From positions 1 to 64,000 of the forward strand of contig NZ_MBSO01000056.1 of assembly GCF_001695835.1 (NCBI RefSeq): DNA of 64,000 nucleotides. Direction: 5' to 3'. The position numbers were made by a program, and so were the translations under genes. Within the stretch, counting starts at the first letter, position 1. Each line of letters begins with the position of its first letter. Positions 1 to 11,870 of the stretch are shown here, piece after piece. This DNA comes from Ensifer sp. LC11. GTDB taxonomy: Bacteria; Pseudomonadota; Alphaproteobacteria; Rhizobiales; Rhizobiaceae. A model generated the notes under the pieces. That model was not told the DNA's origin. It was given only the letters and a program-made list of their open reading frames with translations, and made no database searches.

Positions 1-102
1 AAAACCTCCGTTCTATGTCTCGGCCAGCCTAGCGGTCCAAGCACGGAGGTCTCTCAAGGAAGATGTAGAACTCGTCCAGTCCTCCACCGGAGGTGGAGGT
101 TT
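1..102 (+). other. Structured intergenic segment with two hairpins, possible small RNA end or terminator
   Basis: Two perfect inverted repeats are visible. ACCTCCGT (4-11) pairs with ACGGAGGT (43-50), and CCTCCACC (81-88) pairs with GGTGGAGG (92-99). The second has a 3-base loop and is followed by TTTACTTGCTT, so read on the plus strand it resembles an intrinsic terminator. Both stems carry a CCTCC anti-Shine-Dalgarno-like core. The segment could be the 3' part of a small RNA, the terminator of a plus-strand gene left of the window, or the hairpin end of an IS200/IS605-like element. I saw no convincing reading frame. Its identity is undecided. Confidence 0.35.
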
Positions 103-119
103 ACTTGCTTACAACAAAA

Positions 120-139
120 GCGGGCGGACGATCGCCCGC
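120..139 (-). terminator. Intrinsic terminator of the oxoprolinase gene
   Basis: GCGGGCG (120-126) pairs with CGCCCGC (133-139) around a 6-base loop. Read on the minus strand, the stem is followed by TTTTGTTGT. It lies about 50 bases past the stop codon at 189, as expected for a Rho-independent terminator of the preceding minus-strand gene. Confidence 0.65.
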
Positions 140-188
140 CCGCCCGCAGACCACCGCAGCAGTCTTGGGAGATTGGTCAGTTCCAGAA

Positions 189-3100
189 CTATGACCGGCC
201 GTAGCCGCCGCCGGTCGGCGTCACCACGGTGAAGGCTTCACCGGCTTCAAGAACCGTATGGGCGCAACCCGGCAGTTCCTCCGTCCGGCCGTCGTTGCGT
301 CGGACGATATTGCGGCCGAGTTCGCCCGGGCTGCCGCCCTTGATGCCGAAGGGCGCGACACGGCGATGGCCGGAGAGGATCGCGAAATCAAGCGTCTCGC
401 GGGCACGGATCGTGCGCTTCGTGCCGTTGCCGGCGTTCCACTGGCCACGGCCGCCCGAACCCACACGAATGTGAAAGTCTTCGAGCACCACCGGGAAGCG
501 GGTTTCGAGGATTTCCGGGTCGGTCAGGCGCGAGTTGGTCATATGGGTATGGACCGCATCGGCGCCGCTGTAACCCGGGCCGGCCGGCGCACCGGAGCAG
601 ATCGTCTCGTAATACTGGTAGTTCTGGTTGCCGAAGGTCAGGTTGTTCATCGTCCCTTGCGCGCCGGCCTGGCTCTGGACCGCGCCGAACAGGCAGTTGG
701 TCACCGCCTGGCTGACCTCGACGTTGCCGGCGACGACGGCCGCCGGATAGCGCGGCGTCAGCATCGTACCCTCGGGGATGACGATGTGGATCGGCCTGAG
801 GCAGCCGGCGTTCATCGGGATCTCCGCCTCGACCAACACGCGGAAGACATAGAGCACCGCCGCGCGGGTGACCGGCGCGGGCGCATTGAAGTTGTCGCCG
901 CGCTGTTCCGACGTGCCGGTGAAATCGACCGTCGCCTCGCGCTTGTCGCGGTCGACGGTGATCTTGACGACGATGCTGCAGCCCTGGTCCATCTCGTACG
1001 AGAACTCGCCGTCCGGCAACTGGTCGAGCACGCGGCGCACACTTTCGGCGGCATTGTCCTGGACGTGGCCCATATAGGCCTCGACCACGTCCTCGCCGAA
1101 CTGGGCGATCATTTTCCTGAGTTCGGCGACGCCCTTTTCGTTGGCGGCAACTTGAGCCTTCAGATCGTTGACGTTCTGCAGGATGTTGCGCACCGGATAG
1201 CGCGCGCCGTTCAAAAGCGCTTCGAGTTCCGCCTCGCGGAAGCGGCCGGCGTCGATGAGCTTGAAGTTGTCGATATAGACGCCTTCCTCCTCGATGTTGG
1301 TGGCAAGCGGCGACATCGAGCCCGGCGAGATGCCGCCGATATCGGCATGGTGGCCACGGCTGGCGACCCAGAAGCGGATCTCGCTTCCGGCATCGTCGAA
1401 GACCGGGGTGCAGACGGTGAGGTCAGGCAGATGCGTGCCGCCGTTATAGGGGGCGTTGATCAGGAACACGTCGCCGGGCTTGATCATCGGGTTCTCGCGG
1501 ATCGCGGTTGCAACCGAGGCGTCCATGGAGCCGAGATGGACCGGCATATGCGGCGCGTTGGCGACGAGATTGCCGCGGTTGTCGAAGACGGCGCAGGAGA
1601 AATCGAGCCGCTCCTTGATGTTGACCGAATAGGCGGTGTTCTGCAGCGTCACGCCCATCTGCTCGGCGATCGACATGAAGAGGTTGTTGAAGATCTCCAG
1701 CATGACAGGGTCGGCATGAGTGCCGATCGCGCTCTGCTGCTGCAGGGCCTTCACGCGGCGCAGCACGATGTGGTCCTTGGCCGTCAGTTCCGCCTGCCAG
1801 CCATCCTCGACAACGACGGTCTGGTTCGGTTCGATGATGATCGCCGGGCCGTCGAGCCGCTGGCCGGGAGCGATCTCTGCGCGCAGCACGACCGGGGCGT
1901 CATGGAACTGGCCCTGCGAATAGAACCGCGTGCGGCGTGAAACGTCCGGTGTGCCTGACGTGACCGCCCCACCCTCACGCTCCATCTGGGCAGCACCCCC
2001 GCCGACCGTTTCGACCTCGACGGCATCGATCACCAGCGCCTTGTTCTCGGCGACGAAGCCGAAGCGGCGCTTGTGCAGCTCTTCGAATTCGGCGCGCAGG
2101 CGGGCGATGTCGTCATGATCCGGGTAGGTCGCGTCGACGGCGAGCACCGTATCGGTGCCGGCATAGCGGATATGGGCGCGCAGATGCGTGCGGATCTCGT
2201 CACGGGCAATGCCCTGTGCATCGAGTTCGCCAAGGCATTCGACCTCAAGCTCGGCACCAAGCGTGCCGAGCGCTGCCGGTGCCTGGTCGTCGAGCGCGAC
2301 GCCGAGCGCCTTCTGGCGCGTGGCGCGGATATCGGCAAGACCCATGCCATAGGCCGAAAGCAGGCCCGACATCGGGTGCACGAGAATGCTTTTCATACCG
2401 AGCTGGTCGGCAACCAGGCAAGCATGCTGGCCTCCGGCACCACCGAAGCAGCTGAGCGCATAGCGGGTCACGTCATAGCCGCGCTGGACGGAAATCTTCT
2501 TGATCGCCTCGACCATATTGGCAACCGCGATGCGGATGAAGCCGTCGGCCACATCCTCAGGGCTGCGGCCGTCGCCGATCTCAGTGGCCATGGCGGCAAA
2601 GCGGCCACGCACGGTATCGACGTCGAGGCGTTCGTCCTGATTCGGACCGAAAAGCGCCGGGAAGAACTCCGGCTGCAGCTTGCCGAGCATGACATTGGCA
2701 TCGGTGACGGCGAGCGGCCCGCCGTTGCGGTAGCAGGCAGGGCCTGGGTTGGCGCCAGCGGAATCCGGGCCGACGCGGAAGCGCTCGCCGTCGAAATGCA
2801 GGATCGAGCCGCCGCCGGCGGCAACCGTATGGATCAGCATCATCGGCGCGCGCACCCGCACGCCGGCGACCTCGGTTTCGAAAGCGCGCTCATATTCGCC
2901 GTCAAAATGCGCGACGTCGGTCGAGGTGCCCCCCATGTCGAAGCCGATAACGCGGTCGAAGCCGGCCGCTTCACCGGTCTTGGCGAGGCCGACGACGCCT
3001 CCGGCCGGGCCGGACAGGATCGCATCCTTACCCTGGAACATTTCAGCAGCAGTCAGGCCACCTGAAGACATCATGAACATGACGCGGGCGCCGGTGCGGG

Positions 3101-3809
3101 CGACGTCGAGCTCGCCCGAGACCTGCGCCACATAGCGGCGCAGAACCGGAGAAAGATAGGCGTCGATGACGGTGGTGTCGCCGCGCCCGACATATTTGAT
3201 CAGCGGCGAGACTTCGTGGCTGACGGAGACCTGCTCGAAGCCGAGTTCGCGGGCAATACAGGCGACGGTCGCCTCATGCTCCGGATACTTGTAGGCATGC
3301 ATGAAGACGATGGCGACGGCCTTGTAGCCCTTGCCCTTCAGGTCTTCGAGTGCCGCCCGCGCCTTTGCCTCATCGAGAGGCTTCTCGACCGTCCCGTCGG
3401 CCAGCACGCGCTCGTCGAGCTCGACGATGTCCTGATAGAGCGCTTCCGGCTTGATGATTTCGGTCGCGAAGATCTTCTTGCGCTCCTGGTAGCCGATCTT
3501 CAGCGCGTCGCGGAAACCCTTGGTGGTGACGAGCGCCAGCGGCTCGCCTTTGCGTTCGAGCAACGCATTGGTGGCAACGGTCGTGCCCATGCGCACTTCG
3601 CCGATGAGGCCGGTCGGGATGGGTGTGCCGGTCGGCAGGCCGAGATGCAGGCGGATGCCCTGCACGGCGGCGTCGCGATAGGCGTCCGGATTTTCCGAAA
3701 GCACCTTGCGCGCATGCAGCACCCCTTGCGGATCGCGGCCGATGACATCGGTGAAGGTGCCGCCGCGGTCGACCCAGAAGTCCCAACTGCCGGTTTCGCG
3801 TGCGCTCAT
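189..3809 (-). CDS. Fused hydantoinase A/hydantoinase B family protein, probable 5-oxoprolinase (ATP-hydrolysing)
   Basis: The product is 1206 residues. The N-terminal half (about 1-690) is HyuA-like, with the actin-like signature [12 protein letters not shown] near residue 12 and a second motif [12 protein letters not shown]. The C-terminal half (about 700-1206) is HyuB-like, starting near [20 protein letters not shown]. This one-chain order and length match eukaryotic and bacterial 5-oxoprolinases, cytosolic enzymes that open 5-oxo-L-proline to glutamate with ATP. Related proteins open N-methylhydantoin or other cyclic amides, so the substrate is inferred. I place the start at the ATG at 3809, preceded by GAGAGGGA. 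The frame stays open upstream to 4253, but that stretch crosses the promoter region and the opposite MarR gene. The gene is divergent from the MarR regulator and the peptide-transport operon, so it probably belongs to the same catabolic unit. Confidence 0.85.
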   Translation of the reverse strand: MSARETGSWDFWVDRGGTFTDVIGRDPQGVLHARKVLSENPDAYRDAAVQGIRLHLGLPTGTPIPTGLIGEVRMGTTVATNALLERKGEPLALVTTKGFRDALKIGYQERKKIFATEIIKPEALYQDIVELDERVLADGTVEKPLDEAKARAALEDLKGKGYKAVAIVFMHAYKYPEHEATVACIARELGFEQVSVSHEVSPLIKYVGRGDTTVIDAYLSPVLRRYVAQVSGELDVARTGARVMFMMSSGGLTAAEMFQGKDAILSGPAGGVVGLAKTGEAAGFDRVIGFDMGGTSTDVAHFDGEYERAFETEVAGVRVRAPMMLIHTVAAGGGSILHFDGERFRVGPDSAGANPGPACYRNGGPLAVTDANVMLGKLQPEFFPALFGPNQDERLDVDTVRGRFAAMATEIGDGRSPEDVADGFIRIAVANMVEAIKKISVQRGYDVTRYALSCFGGAGGQHACLVADQLGMKSILVHPMSGLLSAYGMGLADIRATRQKALGVALDDQAPAALGTLGAELEVECLGELDAQGIARDEIRTHLRAHIRYAGTDTVLAVDATYPDHDDIARLRAEFEELHKRRFGFVAENKALVIDAVEVETVGGGAAQMEREGGAVTSGTPDVSRRTRFYSQGQFHDAPVVLRAEIAPGQRLDGPAIIIEPNQTVVVEDGWQAELTAKDHIVLRRVKALQQQSAIGTHADPVMLEIFNNLFMSIAEQMGVTLQNTAYSVNIKERLDFSCAVFDNRGNLVANAPHMPVHLGSMDASVATAIRENPMIKPGDVFLINAPYNGGTHLPDLTVCTPVFDDAGSEIRFWVASRGHHADIGGISPGSMSPLATNIEEEGVYIDNFKLIDAGRFREAELEALLNGARYPVRNILQNVNDLKAQVAANEKGVAELRKMIAQFGEDVVEAYMGHVQDNAAESVRRVLDQLPDGEFSYEMDQGCSIVVKITVDRDKREATVDFTGTSEQRGDNFNAPAPVTRAAVLYVFRVLVEAEIPMNAGCLRPIHIVIPEGTMLTPRYPAAVVAGNVEVSQAVTNCLFGAVQSQAGAQGTMNNLTFGNQNYQYYETICSGAPAGPGYSGADAVHTHMTNSRLTDPEILETRFPVVLEDFHIRVGSGGRGQWNAGNGTKRTIRARETLDFAILSGHRRVAPFGIKGGSPGELGRNIVRRNDGRTEELPGCAHTVLEAGEAFTVVTPTGGGYGRS

Positions 3810-3874
3810 TGTCCATCCCTCTCGTTCGCGAGCCGCATCATTGTGCAAGCCCGGAAAATCATCAAAGCAGTTCG

Positions 3875-3914
3875 TTGACAAAATGTCGATAAAATGATGA
3901 CATAAAATCGTCAA
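3875..3914. promoter_or_regulatory. Candidate MarR operator in the divergent promoter region
   Basis: This AT-rich patch lies between the divergent oxoprolinase and MarR genes. It has outer arms TTGAC (3875-3879) and GTCAA (3910-3914), an inner TGACA-AAA-TGTC palindrome, and a repeated ATAAAAT (3890 and 3902). MarR regulators commonly bind such palindromes in divergent intergenic regions. The binding protein is inferred from position only. Confidence 0.4.
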
Positions 3915-3930
3915 GATGAGGAAGAGCTGA

Positions 3931-4515
3931 ATGACGAAGAAGTCGGAGGAGAGCTTCGAAGGACGGGAATGGGCCGAAAATGCCCTGCCCGAACATCTAA
4001 AGCCGGTCGCGGCCATCGGTCCGATCGTCTCTTCCGCGCACCTTGCCGAAGGCGGTTCTCCCGGTCTTTCCGAAGTGGAATACGGGCTGATCCTCGCATC
4101 GCACGCCTTCCATCGCTGGATGATGCGCTGCATGGCGGCCGCCGGCGTTCCCGGCCTTTCCCCGATCGAAATCCTGATCCTGCACACGATCCGCCATCGC
4201 GACCGCGGCAAGAAGCTTGCCGACATCTGCCTGGTGCTCGATATCGAGGACACCCACGTCGCGACCTATGCCATCCGCAAGCTCGAGGCCGCCGGCCTGG
4301 TGACGACGGGCAAGGAAGGCAAGGAAAAGACCATCCGCATCACCGACAAGGGCGGCGAGGCCTGCAGCCGCTACGCGAAGATCCGCGAAAGCCTGCTGGT
4401 CTCCTCGACTGCAAAGGCCCGCCCCTCCGAAGAGACACTTTCCGAGATCGCCGCCGTCCTGCGTTTCATGTCGGGCGCCTATGAACAGTCCGCGCGCGCC
4501 GCGACCACTTTGTAA
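3931..4515 (+). CDS. MarR-family winged-helix transcriptional regulator
   Basis: The product is 194 residues with a winged helix-turn-helix around residues 75-135 ([20 protein letters not shown], then [30 protein letters not shown]). The N-terminal extension of about 45 residues is longer than in classical MarR. The ATG at 3931 has GAGGAAGAG upstream. The gene is divergent from the oxoprolinase gene and is followed 13 bases later by the ABC ATPase gene, so it probably controls both transcripts in response to a peptide or pyroglutamate-type ligand. The ligand is not determinable here. Confidence 0.8.
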   Translation: MTKKSEESFEGREWAENALPEHLKPVAAIGPIVSSAHLAEGGSPGLSEVEYGLILASHAFHRWMMRCMAAAGVPGLSPIEILILHTIRHRDRGKKLADICLVLDIEDTHVATYAIRKLEAAGLVTTGKEGKEKTIRITDKGGEACSRYAKIRESLLVSSTAKARPSEETLSEIAAVLRFMSGAYEQSARAATTL

Positions 4516-4528
4516 CGAGGAAGACCGC

Positions 4529-6361
<1,833 letters not shown>

Positions 6362-6406
6362 GCCGCTTTCTTTCCTAAAGAAGGCTGTCGAAACAGGAGT
6401 GAGTAA

Positions 6407-7939
6407 ATGATCAACAAAAAGGGGATCCACGCCGCTTTCATCGCCCTTGCGATGGCCGGTAGTTTCATGACCGCAGCCCCGGCTTTTGCCGCCGGCACGC
6501 TGACGGTTTCGTCGCCGCAGGATCCGGGCAGCTGGGACCCGGTCGACACCTTCCTCGTCAACTGGGCGTCGGTCGCCACCAATATCTATGACGGCCTGAC
6601 CTATCGCGGCCCGGATCTCAAGCTCGCGCCCGGCCTTGCCACCGCATGGGAAGAGCTCGACGGCGGCAAGCGCCTGCGCTTCACGCTGCGCGAAGGCGTC
6701 AAGTTCCACAACGGCGAGCCCTTCAACGCCGAAGCGGTGAAGTTCACCTTCGACCGCCTGCTCGGCGAGGAAGGTTCCAAGGGCCCGCAGAAGTCCAACT
6801 ATGCCGTGATAGAGAAGGTCGAGATCATCGACGAAAAAACCGTCGACCTGCACCTGAAGGCACCGGATCCGGTGCTGCTCACCAAGCTTGCCGGCTACGG
6901 CGCGATGATCGTTCCGCCGAAGTACATCCAGGAAAAGGGCGAGGACTACTTCAACGCCCATCCGGTTGGTACCGGCCCGTTCAAGGTCGTCTCCTATGAG
7001 CCGAAGGTCGGGATCAAGCTCGAAGCCTTTGCCGACCACTGGGGCGGCGCGCCGAAGCTTTCGAACCTCAACTACCGCTTCATCTCGGAACCGGCGACGG
7101 CCGTTGCCGAGCTGCAGGCCGGCCGCGTCGATCTCGTCATCCCGCCGACCATTCCGATCGGCATGATTCCGACGATTCAGGACGACAGCAATCTGGAGAT
7201 CGTCACCAGCGCCGGTCCGACCGTTTACGCGCTGCGCTTCAACACCCGCGACGGCATCACCAAGGATCCGAAGGTCCGCAAGGCGCTGATCCTCGGCGTC
7301 GACCGCGACACCATCATCCAGTCGATCCTCGGCGGTCAGGCGGATCCGATCGCCAGCTTCCAGGGCAAGCTCTCCTTCGGCTTCGACCCGGCGATGAAGC
7401 CGCTGCCCTATGATCCGGAACAGGCGAAGGCGCTGCTGAAGGAAGCCGGTGTTGCGCCGGGTGCGACCGTCCAGATCGACGTTCGCGGCAATGATGCGAC
7501 CTTCAACGAGGTCGTGCAGGCGGTCGCCAGCTACCTGCAGCTGATCGGCATCAATGCGACGATCAAGCCCTATGAAACCAATGTGCTGCTGAACGACATC
7601 ATTCCGGCCGGCAAGACCGGCGCGATGTTCCAGCAGTCCTGGGGCGGCTGGACGCTCGACTACGACAACACCGCCTACTCGATGTACCACTCCGGCGAAA
7701 AGTGGAACCCGTACGACAAGGACGCGGAACTCGACAAGCTCTTGGAATCCCAGCGTTCGATCACCGACCGTGCCAAGCGTGAGGAAATCCTCAAGCAGAT
7801 CGCCAACTACGCCGCCGACCGTTCGCTCGAGATGCCGCTCTACAACCTCAACGCCATTTTCGGCGTGAGCAAGCGCGTCAAGAACTTCACGCCGGTGCCG
7901 GACAGCCGCCTGCGACTGACGGACGTGACGGTCGAGTAA
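6407..7939 (+). CDS. Peptide-type ABC transporter solute-binding protein (SBP_bac_5/DppA family)
   Basis: The product is 510 residues. Residues 1-28 (MINKKGIHAAFIALAMAG, ending AAPAFAA) form a Sec signal peptide. The family pattern follows: SWDPVDTFLVNWASVATNIYDGLTY near the N-terminus, LRFTLREGVKFHNGEPFNAEAVKFTFDRLL, and PVGTGPFKV. Members bind di- or oligopeptides, nickel or other ligands in the periplasm. The link to an M14 peptidase and an oxoprolinase here favours a peptide. GGAGTGAGTAA lies just upstream of the ATG. It is the second gene of the operon and is followed by a strong hairpin before the permeases. Confidence 0.9.
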   Translation: MINKKGIHAAFIALAMAGSFMTAAPAFAAGTLTVSSPQDPGSWDPVDTFLVNWASVATNIYDGLTYRGPDLKLAPGLATAWEELDGGKRLRFTLREGVKFHNGEPFNAEAVKFTFDRLLGEEGSKGPQKSNYAVIEKVEIIDEKTVDLHLKAPDPVLLTKLAGYGAMIVPPKYIQEKGEDYFNAHPVGTGPFKVVSYEPKVGIKLEAFADHWGGAPKLSNLNYRFISEPATAVAELQAGRVDLVIPPTIPIGMIPTIQDDSNLEIVTSAGPTVYALRFNTRDGITKDPKVRKALILGVDRDTIIQSILGGQADPIASFQGKLSFGFDPAMKPLPYDPEQAKALLKEAGVAPGATVQIDVRGNDATFNEVVQAVASYLQLIGINATIKPYETNVLLNDIIPAGKTGAMFQQSWGGWTLDYDNTAYSMYHSGEKWNPYDKDAELDKLLESQRSITDRAKREEILKQIANYAADRSLEMPLYNLNAIFGVSKRVKNFTPVPDSRLRLTDVTVE

Positions 7940-7947
7940 AACAATCC

Positions 7948-7979
7948 GGTCCGCCGCTCCACGGGTGAGGCGGCGGACC
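7948..7979 (+). promoter_or_regulatory. Intra-operon hairpin after the binding-protein gene
   Basis: GGTCCGCCGC (7948-7957) pairs perfectly with GCGGCGGACC (7970-7979). The hairpin begins 8 bases after the stop codon and ends about 22 bases before the permease start. No T-run follows. The position fits a partial terminator or an mRNA 3'-end stabiliser that keeps binding-protein mRNA above permease mRNA. Confidence 0.6.
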
Positions 7980-8001
7980 ACTTTCCAAAAGGGCGGGTCA
8001 C

Positions 8002-8925
8002 TTGGCCGGATTTCTGATCAAACGTTTTCTGCAGGCGGTCTTCGTCGTGTTCGTCGTGACGCTGACCGTCTCCTATGCCATCCGCTTCACCGGCGACCCG
8101 GCGCTGATGCTGGCGCAGGGCGCCGGCAGCGTGACTGAGGAAGACCTCGTGCGCATCCGCGAGGGGCTCGGCCTCAACCAGCCGTTCCTGGCGCAATATG
8201 CCGACTTCATCAAAGGCATGTTCACGCTCGATTTCGGCCGCTCCTTCCTCGGCGGCACGCCAGTGTCGCAACTGATCGCATCCGCCCTGCCGGCAACCAT
8301 GCTGCTCGCCTTCGCTTCGCTGATCGTGTCGATCGCGATTTCCATTCCGCTCGGCATTCGCGCCGCCGTCGCGCGCGGCAAGTGGGCAGACCAGACGATC
8401 CGCATCCTGTCGCTGATCGGGCTTTCCTTCCCGAACTTCTGGCTGGCGATCATGCTGGTGCTGCTGTTCTCGATCGTCTTGAAATGGCTGCCGCCGAGCG
8501 GCATGGACGGTTTTGCCAGCTTCATCATGCCGGCGCTGACCATGGGCATCATCCTGACGGCGACCAATGTGCGGCTGGTGCGCACCGCGATGCTGGAAAC
8601 CCTGCAGTCGCAATACATCATGGTTGCCCGCGCCAAGGGCCTCAGCGAAAGCAAGGTGCTTTACAAGCATGCCCTGCGTAACTGTGCCATCCCGCTGATT
8701 ACCTATTTCGGCCTGCAGTTCGGCGGCTTGCTCGGCGGCATCGTCGTCGTCGAGCTGGTGTTCAACTGGCCGGGCATGGGCACGCTCGCCTTCGACGCGG
8801 TCGCGTCGCGCGACTATCCCGTGCTTCAAGCGGTCATAACGGTGCTTTCGCTGATGATCGTGTTCGTCAATCTCCTGGTCGACATCGCCTATGGCCTCGT
8901 CGATCCACGCATCCGGACGGAGTGA
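8002..8925 (+). CDS. Peptide ABC transporter permease (DppB type)
   Basis: The product is 307 residues in the BPD_transp_1 family. It has the typical N-terminal helix (GFLIKRFLQAVFVVFVVTLTVSYAIRF), a periplasmic segment with LGLNQPFLAQYADFIKG, and five more membrane segments. The EAA-like loop is ARAKGLSESKVLYKHALRNCAIPLI. I use the TTG at 8002 as start because the conserved N-terminus begins there and AAAGGGCGGG lies just upstream. No ATG or GTG in frame would keep the first helix. It pairs with the next gene as the heterodimeric channel of the importer. Confidence 0.9.
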   Translation: MAGFLIKRFLQAVFVVFVVTLTVSYAIRFTGDPALMLAQGAGSVTEEDLVRIREGLGLNQPFLAQYADFIKGMFTLDFGRSFLGGTPVSQLIASALPATMLLAFASLIVSIAISIPLGIRAAVARGKWADQTIRILSLIGLSFPNFWLAIMLVLLFSIVLKWLPPSGMDGFASFIMPALTMGIILTATNVRLVRTAMLETLQSQYIMVARAKGLSESKVLYKHALRNCAIPLITYFGLQFGGLLGGIVVVELVFNWPGMGTLAFDAVASRDYPVLQAVITVLSLMIVFVNLLVDIAYGLVDPRIRTE

Positions 8926-8929
8926 GCCG

Positions 8930-9784
8930 ATGACGTCAAAGGCTGCCAACACCCGCTTCGCCCGCTTCCGCAATCTGGAATTCATCCTCGGCGCGCTTCT
9001 GACCGGCGGCATCTGCCTCGCCGTTCTTTTCTCGGGCGTGCTCTTTCCGGGTGGCGTCGACAAGATCGACCTGATGGCGCGGCTGACCCCGCCCTTCGTC
9101 AACTGGGCGCATCCGCTTGGCACCGATCCGCTCGGCCGCGACGTGCTCGCCCGCGTGGTTGCCGGCGGCAAGATCTCGTTGCTCGTAGGGCTGACCTCGG
9201 TTGCCGGCGCCGTTGTCGTCGGCGTGGTCATGGGCCTTGTCTCGGGTTATTATCGCGGCTTCTGGGACATGATCGTCATGCGCTTTGCTGACGTTCAGCT
9301 GGCGCTCCCCTTCATCCTGCTCGCGATCACCTTCATCGCCATCGTCGGCGGCGGGCTGACCAACACCATCATCCTCTTGATCGTGTCGCAATGGGTGCAA
9401 TATGCCCGTCTCGTGCGCGGATCGGTGCTGTCGCTGCGCGAGCGCGAATTCATCCAGTCGGCCCGCGCCATCGGTGTGCGCGACTACAAAATCCTGTTCC
9501 AGCACCTGCTGCCCAACCTGATCGGGCCGGTCATCGTTTTGATGACGCTCAATGTTGCCAACAACATCCTGCTTGAAAGCAGCCTCACCTTCCTCGGCCT
9601 TGGCGTTGATCCGCTGATCCCGAGCTGGGGCGGCATGCTTGCCGACGGTCGCACCTATCTGCAGAACGCCTGGTGGGTCAGCGTCTTCCCGGGGCTTGCG
9701 ATCCTGCTCACCGTTCTCGGCCTCAATCTTCTCGGCGATTGGCTGCGCGACAGCCTCGACCCAACCGGTAGAACTTCACGATGA
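8930..9784 (+). CDS. Peptide ABC transporter permease (DppC type)
   Basis: The product is 284 residues. It has a short cytoplasmic N-terminus, a first membrane helix (ILGALLTGGICLAVLFSG), and the DppC hallmark HPLGTDPLGRDVLARVVAGGKISL before the core permease domain. The EAA loop is SARAIGVRDYKILFQHLLPNLIGPVIV. I chose the ATG at 8930, 4 bases after the DppB stop. The longer frame from 8891 adds only the out-of-frame end of DppB. Its TGA overlaps the ATG of the M14 peptidase gene, which indicates translational coupling. Confidence 0.9.
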   Translation: MTSKAANTRFARFRNLEFILGALLTGGICLAVLFSGVLFPGGVDKIDLMARLTPPFVNWAHPLGTDPLGRDVLARVVAGGKISLLVGLTSVAGAVVVGVVMGLVSGYYRGFWDMIVMRFADVQLALPFILLAITFIAIVGGGLTNTIILLIVSQWVQYARLVRGSVLSLREREFIQSARAIGVRDYKILFQHLLPNLIGPVIVLMTLNVANNILLESSLTFLGLGVDPLIPSWGGMLADGRTYLQNAWWVSVFPGLAILLTVLGLNLLGDWLRDSLDPTGRTSR

Positions 9785-11520
9785 CGACGATTTTCGAAGG
9801 CGCCTTCGAGCGCGCGCTCGACACGCTGCTGACCACCTACGGCAAGGAGGCCGCGCGCGGCACCAAGCTCGAAGCCTGGCTGTTCGACGATGCCGCCAGC
9901 CGCAAGGCGGCCGAACAGAAGCTCGCGAGCTTCGGGGTCAAAGCGACGCTGCGCAGTGCCTACAAGCCGCTGCTGCATTTCTTCCTCGAAGAGGTCGACC
10001 GCGACGCGCTTGCCAGCGTCATTATCGGCTATCCCCAGCATGAGGGTGCTGCGCAGAACCGCTTCCTGCTCGAGGCCTATCCGCTCGCAGCACTCGTCGG
10101 CGACGCGGAGATCCGCTTCGAGGCCGGCAGCAAGGCCGCCTTCATCTATGATGTCGCTCTGACCTTCCGTGACGGGCGCCAGCAAAATCACGCCGTCTTC
10201 GCGCCGAACCGCATCCACACCGACTTCATCGGCGAAACGCTTCTATCGCCGACCGGCTGGATCCGGCTCGACGAGGGCTGCGATAAACATCGCGAGTGCC
10301 ATCTCGAAACCGATTACGAACGGCTCTTCGCCGGCACGATGCGGGCGATCGCCGATCACGCCTGGGGTGAAACCGAACCCTATTTCGAAGAGCTCAGCAT
10401 TCGCGCGACCCTGCCGATCACCGACTTCCGCCTGCCGGTCGGGGAAGAGGTCGTGAGCCTTCGCGAAGCACTGCACGAGGATTTCTATTTCTCGCTGCTC
10501 GAAGTCTTCCAGAAGAAGTCCGGCCGACCGCTCGGTGATCGTGGCCTGAAACCCGGCCAGATCGTGCCTGAAATCGTCTTTGGCGTCGGCAGGCCCACCG
10601 TCGTCGTCGAAGTGCGAGCCTTGCAGGCAACGGACGCCGATGGCCCATCCCAACCGATCGAAACCGCAGAAGCGCCGTTGTCGGTAGCGCAGATCCATGC
10701 CGAGCTCGCCGAAATCGACGGTCAACCGTTCGAAGCACAATCACGTGCGGGTCGGACGGTCAAGGCGCGCTATCACCAGGGCACCGACGCCGCTGTCATG
10801 GTCAGCGGCGGTCAGCATCCGAATGAGACGACAGGCATCGTCGGGGCGCTGCGCGCTGCCCAGGTGCTTGCCGCCCGTCCGGGCGCGCATTTCACCATCT
10901 CGCCGCTCGAAAACCCTGACGGATACGCCGTGCACCAGCGGCTTCGCGCCGACAACCCGCTGCACATGCATCACGCCGCCCGCTACACCGCGCTCGGCGA
11001 CGACCTCGAATACCGCACGGGCGCTGCACTCAATGAGCGCGAGATCCGCAAGGAAGCGGAACGCGTGACGGGTGCGCAGTTGCACGTCAACCTGCATGGC
11101 TATCCCTCGCACGAATGGACCCGACCACTGTCTGGCTACGTGCCGCGCGGCTTTGCCATGTGGACCCTGCCCAAAGGTTTCTTCCTGATCATGCGCCACC
11201 ACGCCGGGTGGGAAAGCCGTGCAGAGCAATTGATCGAGGCGGTCACGTTGCGTCTTGCCGCCGTTCCCGGGCTGCTCGCCTATAACGACGCCCAGATCGC
11301 GCTCTACGAGACCCATGCCGGCGAAACCGGCTTCCGGATCATCAACGGCTTCCCCTGCCTGATTTCCGTCGACGACCGCCACACGGCGCCGCTGACGCTG
11401 ATCACCGAATATCCTGACGAGACGATCTACGGCGATGCCTTCGTCGCCGGCCACGATGCCCAGAAGGAGACGGTGCTTGCAGCCTACGAGGCGTTCCAAG
11501 GGATGATGGCGCTCGCCTGA
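9781..11520 (+). CDS. M14-family zinc carboxypeptidase-like protein
   Basis: The product is 579 residues. The C-terminal half carries an M14 metallopeptidase pattern: GGQHPNETTG near residue 345 supplies the HxxE zinc ligands, and LHVNLHGYPSHEW near 435-447 the second histidine. A later glutamate in LITEYPDE (about 540) could be the catalytic base. The first roughly 320 residues are not a recognised catalytic domain and may shape specificity. There is no signal peptide, so it probably acts in the cytoplasm on imported peptides. The start overlaps the DppC stop (ATGA), so it is part of the transport operon. Together with the oxoprolinase this suggests peptide import, trimming and ring opening. 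The exact substrate is unknown. Confidence 0.75.
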   Translation: MTTIFEGAFERALDTLLTTYGKEAARGTKLEAWLFDDAASRKAAEQKLASFGVKATLRSAYKPLLHFFLEEVDRDALASVIIGYPQHEGAAQNRFLLEAYPLAALVGDAEIRFEAGSKAAFIYDVALTFRDGRQQNHAVFAPNRIHTDFIGETLLSPTGWIRLDEGCDKHRECHLETDYERLFAGTMRAIADHAWGETEPYFEELSIRATLPITDFRLPVGEEVVSLREALHEDFYFSLLEVFQKKSGRPLGDRGLKPGQIVPEIVFGVGRPTVVVEVRALQATDADGPSQPIETAEAPLSVAQIHAELAEIDGQPFEAQSRAGRTVKARYHQGTDAAVMVSGGQHPNETTGIVGALRAAQVLAARPGAHFTISPLENPDGYAVHQRLRADNPLHMHHAARYTALGDDLEYRTGAALNEREIRKEAERVTGAQLHVNLHGYPSHEWTRPLSGYVPRGFAMWTLPKGFFLIMRHHAGWESRAEQLIEAVTLRLAAVPGLLAYNDAQIALYETHAGETGFRIINGFPCLISVDDRHTAPLTLITEYPDETIYGDAFVAGHDAQKETVLAAYEAFQGMMALA

Positions 11521-11870
11521 CGCGGGTCCGGCCACATCCACTCGTAACGCGGGGAAGCGGCCCGTCGCCAGGCGGACCGGCTCGCGTCGTGCGTGCAAGT
11601 CTTCTGCGGCGGGCGGGAGCTGGACATGGGCGGACGGGCCTTCGCGTTCGGCTATTCCGACGCTCTCCATCCAAAAGTCCCACCCTTGCCGGCCGAGCTC
11701 CCATTGCTCCCACAAAAATCCGGGAAAACACGCAACCGAATGTAGCAGAGCCCGCAACTCGCCCTTGACGGGCAAGACAGGTTCGATAAGAGGCCAATGG
11801 CCTGAGATATTTATTTTCGTAAATTCTCATAGGGCATGCGGGGCAAGCATATCGCGGGGGCGAAAACTAG
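11521..11870. other. 350-base intergenic region, no gene seen
   Basis: GC-rich DNA after the M14 peptidase stop turns AT-rich around 11805-11830 (ATATTTATTTTCGTAAATTC). That patch is a likely promoter zone for the FkbM gene. I found no clear hairpin, terminator or small gene. Minus-strand frames across it have no recognisable protein features. Confidence 0.4.

Noticed and set aside
258-1940. 560-residue plus-strand frame opposite the oxoprolinase gene.
   Set aside because: Arg/Asp/Ala-rich shadow of a high-GC coding strand, with no domain or ribosome site.
3810-4253. N-terminal extension of the oxoprolinase frame (148 extra residues).
   Set aside because: It crosses the divergent promoter region and the opposite MarR gene. 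A good ribosome site sits at the ATG at 3809, where the conserved protein begins.
11402-11830. 142-residue minus-strand frame spanning the gap after the M14 peptidase gene.
   Set aside because: Arg-rich, no domain, and half of it is antisense to the peptidase gene.
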